Of a stretch of DNA of 64,000 nucleotides, positions 60,752-64,000 are shown in pieces (positions within the stretch are counted from its first letter, which is position 1; each line of letters starts with the position of its first letter). The translations under genes were made by a program, and so were the position numbers. The notes under the pieces were generated by a model. That model searched no databases. It was given only the letters and a program-made list of their open reading frames with translations, and was not told where the DNA came from. Origin of the DNA: UBA11358 sp049517655 (lineage in GTDB: Bacteria; Verrucomicrobiota; Verrucomicrobiia; Limisphaerales; UBA11358); the NCBI GenBank assembly GCA_049517655.1, contig JBEKRQ010000002.1:248001-312000 (forward strand), given 5' to 3'.

Positions 60752-60816
60752 GTGGACGCAAGCCGAACTTCAAAATTTCGTGTTCAACCGCACCGTTTTA
60801 ATTAAATCTTTACGCA

Positions 60817-61959
60817 ATGTTTGAATTGCTCAAAACGGATGCGCGCACCAAAGCGCGCTTGGGGAAATTGACCACCGCGCACGGCATTGTGGACACGCCG
60901 GTGTTCATGCCCGTCGGCACACAGGCCAGCGTGAAGGCGCTTGATCCGCGCGAACTCCGCGAGATGGGCACGCAAATCATACTCGCCAATACTTATCACC
61001 TCAATATCCGGCCCGGACTGGAAACTATCCGCGCCGCGGGCGGGCTGCATCAGTTCATGAATTGGCACCTGCCGATTCTCACCGACAGCGGTGGTTACCA
61101 GGTTTTCAGCCTCGCCAAAATCCGCAAGGTCAAGGCCCACGGCGTCGAATTCAATTCGCACGTGGACGGCGCGCCGCTGTTTCTCGGGCCGAAGGAAGCG
61201 ATGGAGATCCAGCGTGTGCTCAACTCGGACATCGCAATGGTGTTCGATGAATGTCCGCCGCACGACGCGCCGGTAAAGGAACAAAAGCTTGCCGTCGAAC
61301 GCACAATCCGTTGGGCGCAGGAATGCCGCGAGCAGCCGCGCACCGAGGGACAATTGGTTTTTGGCATTGTGCAGGGCGGCAGCAATCCGGCGTTGCGCGA
61401 GGAATGCGCCAAAGCACTGGTGGCGATGGAATTTGACGGCTACGCCATCGGCGGTGTGAGCGTGGGCGAACCCGAACCGGAAATGTTGAAGGCGATTGAG
61501 TTGACCGAGCCGTTTTTGCCTGCGCACAAGGCGCGCTACGCGATGGGCCTCGGCACTCCCGCGCAGATGATTGAGCTGATTGCACGCGGTATGGACATGT
61601 TCGACTGTGTCCTGCCGACGCGGATGGCGCGCAACGGCACGGCGTTTACGCGCCGCGGTGCCTTCGGCCTCAAGGGCAGCGCTTACAAGGCGGATTTCCG
61701 GCCGATTGAAGAAGGCTGCGAATGTTTCGCCTGCCGGAATTTTACGCGCGCCTATTTGCGGCATTTATTGAACGTGAATGAAATTCTCGGCCTGCGCATG
61801 GTGAGCGTTCACAACTCGCATTTGTTTCTGAAATTGATGGCCGATGCGCGTGCGGCGATTGCGTCGGGAACATTCGCGGACTTTTACCGCGAGTTCATCG
61901 CCAATTACACACCGTCGCAAAAAATTCTGTCCGCGCGGGAAATAAAGGCGGAGCGATAA
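60817..61959 (+). CDS. tgt: Queuine tRNA-ribosyltransferase (tRNA-guanine transglycosylase)
   Basis: This exchanges guanine-34 of GUN-decoding tRNAs for preQ1 on the way to queuosine. It is 380 residues. It has TPVFMPVGTQASVKAL, NTYHLNIRPGLE, LTDSGGYQVFSL (active-site Asp), FGIVQGG, and GGVSVGEPEPEM. The nucleophile Asp lies in MDMFDCVLPTRMARNG, and the zinc site is CECFACRNFTRAYLRHLLNVNE followed by a His. Complete and typical. Confidence 0.97.
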   Translation: MFELLKTDARTKARLGKLTTAHGIVDTPVFMPVGTQASVKALDPRELREMGTQIILANTYHLNIRPGLETIRAAGGLHQFMNWHLPILTDSGGYQVFSLAKIRKVKAHGVEFNSHVDGAPLFLGPKEAMEIQRVLNSDIAMVFDECPPHDAPVKEQKLAVERTIRWAQECREQPRTEGQLVFGIVQGGSNPALREECAKALVAMEFDGYAIGGVSVGEPEPEMLKAIELTEPFLPAHKARYAMGLGTPAQMIELIARGMDMFDCVLPTRMARNGTAFTRRGAFGLKGSAYKADFRPIEEGCECFACRNFTRAYLRHLLNVNEILGLRMVSVHNSHLFLKLMADARAAIASGTFADFYREFIANYTPSQKILSAREIKAER

Positions 61960-61968
61960 ACTTCGGAA

Positions 61969-62595
61969 TTACTTTCGGAGGAATTTGGCCACGGCCTCGG
62001 TCCGGGTGCGGACTTGCAGCTTTTCGTAAATGCGGCGGACGTAGGTGTGAACAGTTTCGTAGCTGACGCCCATTTTGTCCGCGATTTCCTTGTAAAGAAA
62101 TCCATGGCTTAGAAAATCGAGTACCTCCTGCTCGCGTGGGGAAAGATTTTCAGTGGATTGCGTCGTGGCCGCCGTTTGTTGAAAAGATTGCACGACCTTG
62201 CGCGCGATGTGCATCGTCATCGGCGAACCGCCCCGGTGCATTTCCTGAATGGCTTCGAGCAATTCCTTGCTGGGCGTGCGTTTGAGCAGGTAACCTCCGG
62301 CTCCCGCCGCAAGCGCGTTGAAGATATTTTCCGTGTCCTCGTAAACCGTGAGCATCAACACCTGGGTTTGTGGAATGAGTTGTTTCAATTGGCGCACGCA
62401 TTCGACGCCGTTCATGCCGGGCAGATTGATGTCCATCAGCACGACGTCCGGGCGCGCTTGTGGCAAATCCTTCAGGGCATCCTCGGCATTGGCATGCTGG
62501 CTCACGCAACGGAAACCGTCGGCACGATTGAGCACCCGCGCCAGCGTGCCGCGCAGCTTGTCGTTGTCTTCAACAATGGAAACGGAAATGGGCAT
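61969..62595 (-). CDS. NarL/FixJ-type response regulator
   Basis: This is a 208-residue regulator. The receiver domain has acidic ED at 9-10 and phosphoacceptor Asp55 (VVLMDINLPGMNG), with Lys in LLKRTPSKEL. A LuxR-type HTH follows at about 148-205 (ENLSPREQEVLDFLSHGFLYKEIADKMGVSYETVHTYV, whose recognition helix is the last third). It pairs with the HisKA_3 kinase gene 94 bp upstream on the same strand. It converges on tgt. Confidence 0.95.
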   Translation of the reverse strand: MPISVSIVEDNDKLRGTLARVLNRADGFRCVSQHANAEDALKDLPQARPDVVLMDINLPGMNGVECVRQLKQLIPQTQVLMLTVYEDTENIFNALAAGAGGYLLKRTPSKELLEAIQEMHRGGSPMTMHIARKVVQSFQQTAATTQSTENLSPREQEVLDFLSHGFLYKEIADKMGVSYETVHTYVRRIYEKLQVRTRTEAVAKFLRK

Positions 62596-62601
62596 AACTC
62601 A

Positions 62602-62643
62602 ATTGCGGATTGCAGAATGCGGAATGTGGAATGAAGAAACAAG
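62602..62643. repeat. Heptamer tandem repeat (AATGCGG units)
   Basis: Six 7-bp units (ATTGCGG, ATTGCAG, AATGCGG, AATGTGG and decayed copies) lie directly upstream of the response-regulator start. Confidence 0.85.
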
Positions 62644-62664
62644 AATTGAACAGGCTTGAAAATT

Positions 62665-62699
62665 TTCTACATTCTTCATTCTGCCTTCTTCATTTCATT
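62665..62699. repeat. Heptamer tandem repeat (TTCTTCA units) at the kinase stop codon
   Basis: Five 7-bp units (TTCTACA, TTCTTCA, TTCTGCC, TTCTTCA, TTTCATT) cover the end of the kinase gene, including its stop. The strand sense is complementary to the array at 62602-62643. Confidence 0.8.
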
Positions 62700-64000
62700 T
62701 TGATCGGCACTGTCAGGCGCACCAGCGTCCCGCCTTTTGTTCCCGAGCCGATCGAAAATTTGCCGTGGATGTCTTCCATCCGCTGGCGCATGTTGCGAAG
62801 TCCGTCCCGCGATTGCGCCGCATTCATGTTCAGATCACCGGGTCCGCGCCCGTCATCCTCAATTTCCAAAGTGAAATGGTGCGGCTGCAATCGCAATCGG
62901 ATCCAGACCTCGGATGCTTGGGCATGTTTGACCACATTGTTGACGGCCTCTTTGAAGGCGAGAAAAATGTTGTGGCGGACATCCGGCGGGAAAGCAATCG
63001 CAGGCAATTGGGTTGGCACATCCGCGCGATAACGCAATCCGGCCAGCGTGAGGTATTCCTGTGCATATTTACAGGCATAATTAATCAAGCCATCCAACGT
63101 GTCATTGGCGGGATTGACCGCCCAGACGATTTCGTCGAGTGAACGGGTTGTTTCGCGCGCCGTTTGGGAGATTTGTTGCGCATGCGCCTGGATTTCTTCG
63201 GGAGAACTTGTGTCTGCTTCTGCCATTTCACCCAACAGGGCCACTTGCGTTAGATTTGCGCCGAGTTGGTCGTGAAGGTCGCGGGCAATGCGGGAGCGTT
63301 CCTTTTCCAACGCCAGCTGGCGTTGCAGTTTTTGCGTGGAAACATATCGCACCACGGCGACAACGATTCCCAAAAAACACAGAATCACAACGGCGCGAAA
63401 CCCTCCGGTCTGCCAAAATTGAGGTTGCACCGTTATTTCAAGGGTGCAGCCGGCATCATTCCACACGCCATCTTCATTGCAGGCGGTGACATGGAACTGA
63501 TAATGGCCGGGCGGCACTTCGTTGTAATAGGCAATCCGCGTGTCACCGGCTTCAGTCCAGGCGTTGTCGCGGCCCTCCAAACGATACTTAAATCGCACTT
63601 CTTTTGGCGCGGCGAAATTCAATCCGGTGTAGTGGATTTCAAAACGGTCATGGCCGGGCGGAACAATGATGGATTGCCGCCACGCTGAACGGATGCGATT
63701 GGTTTTTTGTTCCCGACCATCCACCAGCACGGATTCGATCACGACCAATGGCGGTTGCAGATTCGGTTTAAGCTCTTTGGGATTCACCGACGCCGCGCCT
63801 TTGGTGGTGGGAAGCCATAGTCTGCCGTCGCGAGTGAGGCATGCAGCAGGTTGGGAGCCGCCCGAACATTCACGCGTCGGCAGTCCATCGGCCTTTCCAT
63901 AAATCCGGCACGCAATGGAACCCGCCTTTTTGTTTGCAAAATCGTCCAGCGACTTCTTCAGGATTCGCATCAACCCCGCGTTGGAGCCAACCCATAAATA
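62690..64000 (-). CDS. Sensor histidine kinase with regulator-propeller, Y_Y_Y and HisKA_3 domains (N-terminus outside the window)
   Basis: The C-terminal 436 codons or so of a large sensor are visible. The frame stays open to the window edge with YLWVGSNAGL, a blade end of a two-component regulator propeller. The Y_Y_Y domain follows (RFEIHYTGLNFAAPKEVRFKYRLEG, its core near codons 125-150), then one transmembrane helix, then the HisKA_3 H box ERSRIARDLHDQLGANLTQVAL, and HATPase with FKEAVNNVVKHAQAS and DGRGP. The periplasmic sensor probably responds to a polysaccharide or similar signal. It pairs with the LuxR-type regulator downstream. Confidence 0.92.
   Translation of the reverse strand, partial: YLWVGSNAGLMRILKKSLDDFANKKAGSIACRIYGKADGLPTRECSGGSQPAACLTRDGRLWLPTTKGAASVNPKELKPNLQPPLVVIESVLVDGREQKTNRIRSAWRQSIIVPPGHDRFEIHYTGLNFAAPKEVRFKYRLEGRDNAWTEAGDTRIAYYNEVPPGHYQFHVTACNEDGVWNDAGCTLEITVQPQFWQTGGFRAVVILCFLGIVVAVVRYVSTQKLQRQLALEKERSRIARDLHDQLGANLTQVALLGEMAEADTSSPEEIQAHAQQISQTARETTRSLDEIVWAVNPANDTLDGLINYACKYAQEYLTLAGLRYRADVPTQLPAIAFPPDVRHNIFLAFKEAVNNVVKHAQASEVWIRLRLQPHHFTLEIEDDGRGPGDLNMNAAQSRDGLRNMRQRMEDIHGKFSIGSGTKGGTLVRLTVPIKMK

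Overview
The window looks like a chromosomal stretch from a soil or freshwater Verrucomicrobiota bacterium, probably of the Pedosphaera/Limisphaerales group. This is inferred from gene content, not from a marker-gene search. The clues are a very large secreted protein with Ig-like modules of the QPTNQTV...GTATF type and a C-terminus ending in FYRLWF, many small dispersed repeats between genes, a split-alpha transhydrogenase, and scattered tryptophan genes. The DNA is moderately GC-rich and densely coded. No phage, plasmid or CRISPR signature was seen.

Layout: 1-9.6 kb holds trpB (cut by the window edge), a giant S53 protease carrying a kelch propeller inside its catalytic domain, the pnt transhydrogenase operon and trpF. 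9.6-17.3 kb holds feoAB, dnaN, thrS, an MFS permease and a zinc-ribbon gene broken by an in-frame TAA. 17.4-22.3 kb is a compact type II secretion/type IV pilus-like operon (one ATPase, two GspF proteins, three pseudopilin-like proteins) and tRNA-Leu. 22.4-32.4 kb has a LysM lipoprotein, an NtrB/NtrC-like pair, a large polytopic membrane protein, a Sua5-type tRNA threonylcarbamoylation gene and a MacAB-like efflux operon. 32.5-46.6 kb is mostly housekeeping (trpD, proC, prfA, rpmE, tRNA-Gln, mnmG, pgi, an Lpt permease) with a GAF histidine kinase and a radical SAM enzyme. 46.7-50.5 kb has a GYF_2/cNMP-binding protein, tmRNA and a four-gene translationally coupled operon with its own XRE regulator and a probable operator. 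50.5-55.2 kb is a chaperone block, dnaK - two unknown genes - groES - groEL. 55.4-64 kb has a REP-associated tyrosine transposase (RAYT), pyrE, a membrane HExxH protein, a PTS EIIA, argS, an inserted membrane-protein gene, tgt and a LuxR-type two-component system.

The most striking observation is a RAYT/REP system. The RAYT gene at 55421-55894 is bracketed by perfect 27-bp inverted copies of a hairpin headed by GGTAG. GTAG is the tetranucleotide that RAYT proteins are known to recognise beside REP hairpins. Paired copies with the form of REPINs (GGTAG-hairpin-hairpin-CTACC) lie between genes at 15518-15575 and 57960-58011. One of exactly 51 nt lies in frame inside argS, and argS carries a second, diverged REPIN and a member of another palindrome family. 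The arginyl-tRNA synthetase thus appears to have gained about 57 residues of repeat-derived sequence in three places.

A second dispersed system is a set of tandem repeats with a strict 7-bp period. They occur between genes and inside the Sua5 and four-helix-bundle genes, and recall the heptameric STRR sequences of cyanobacteria.
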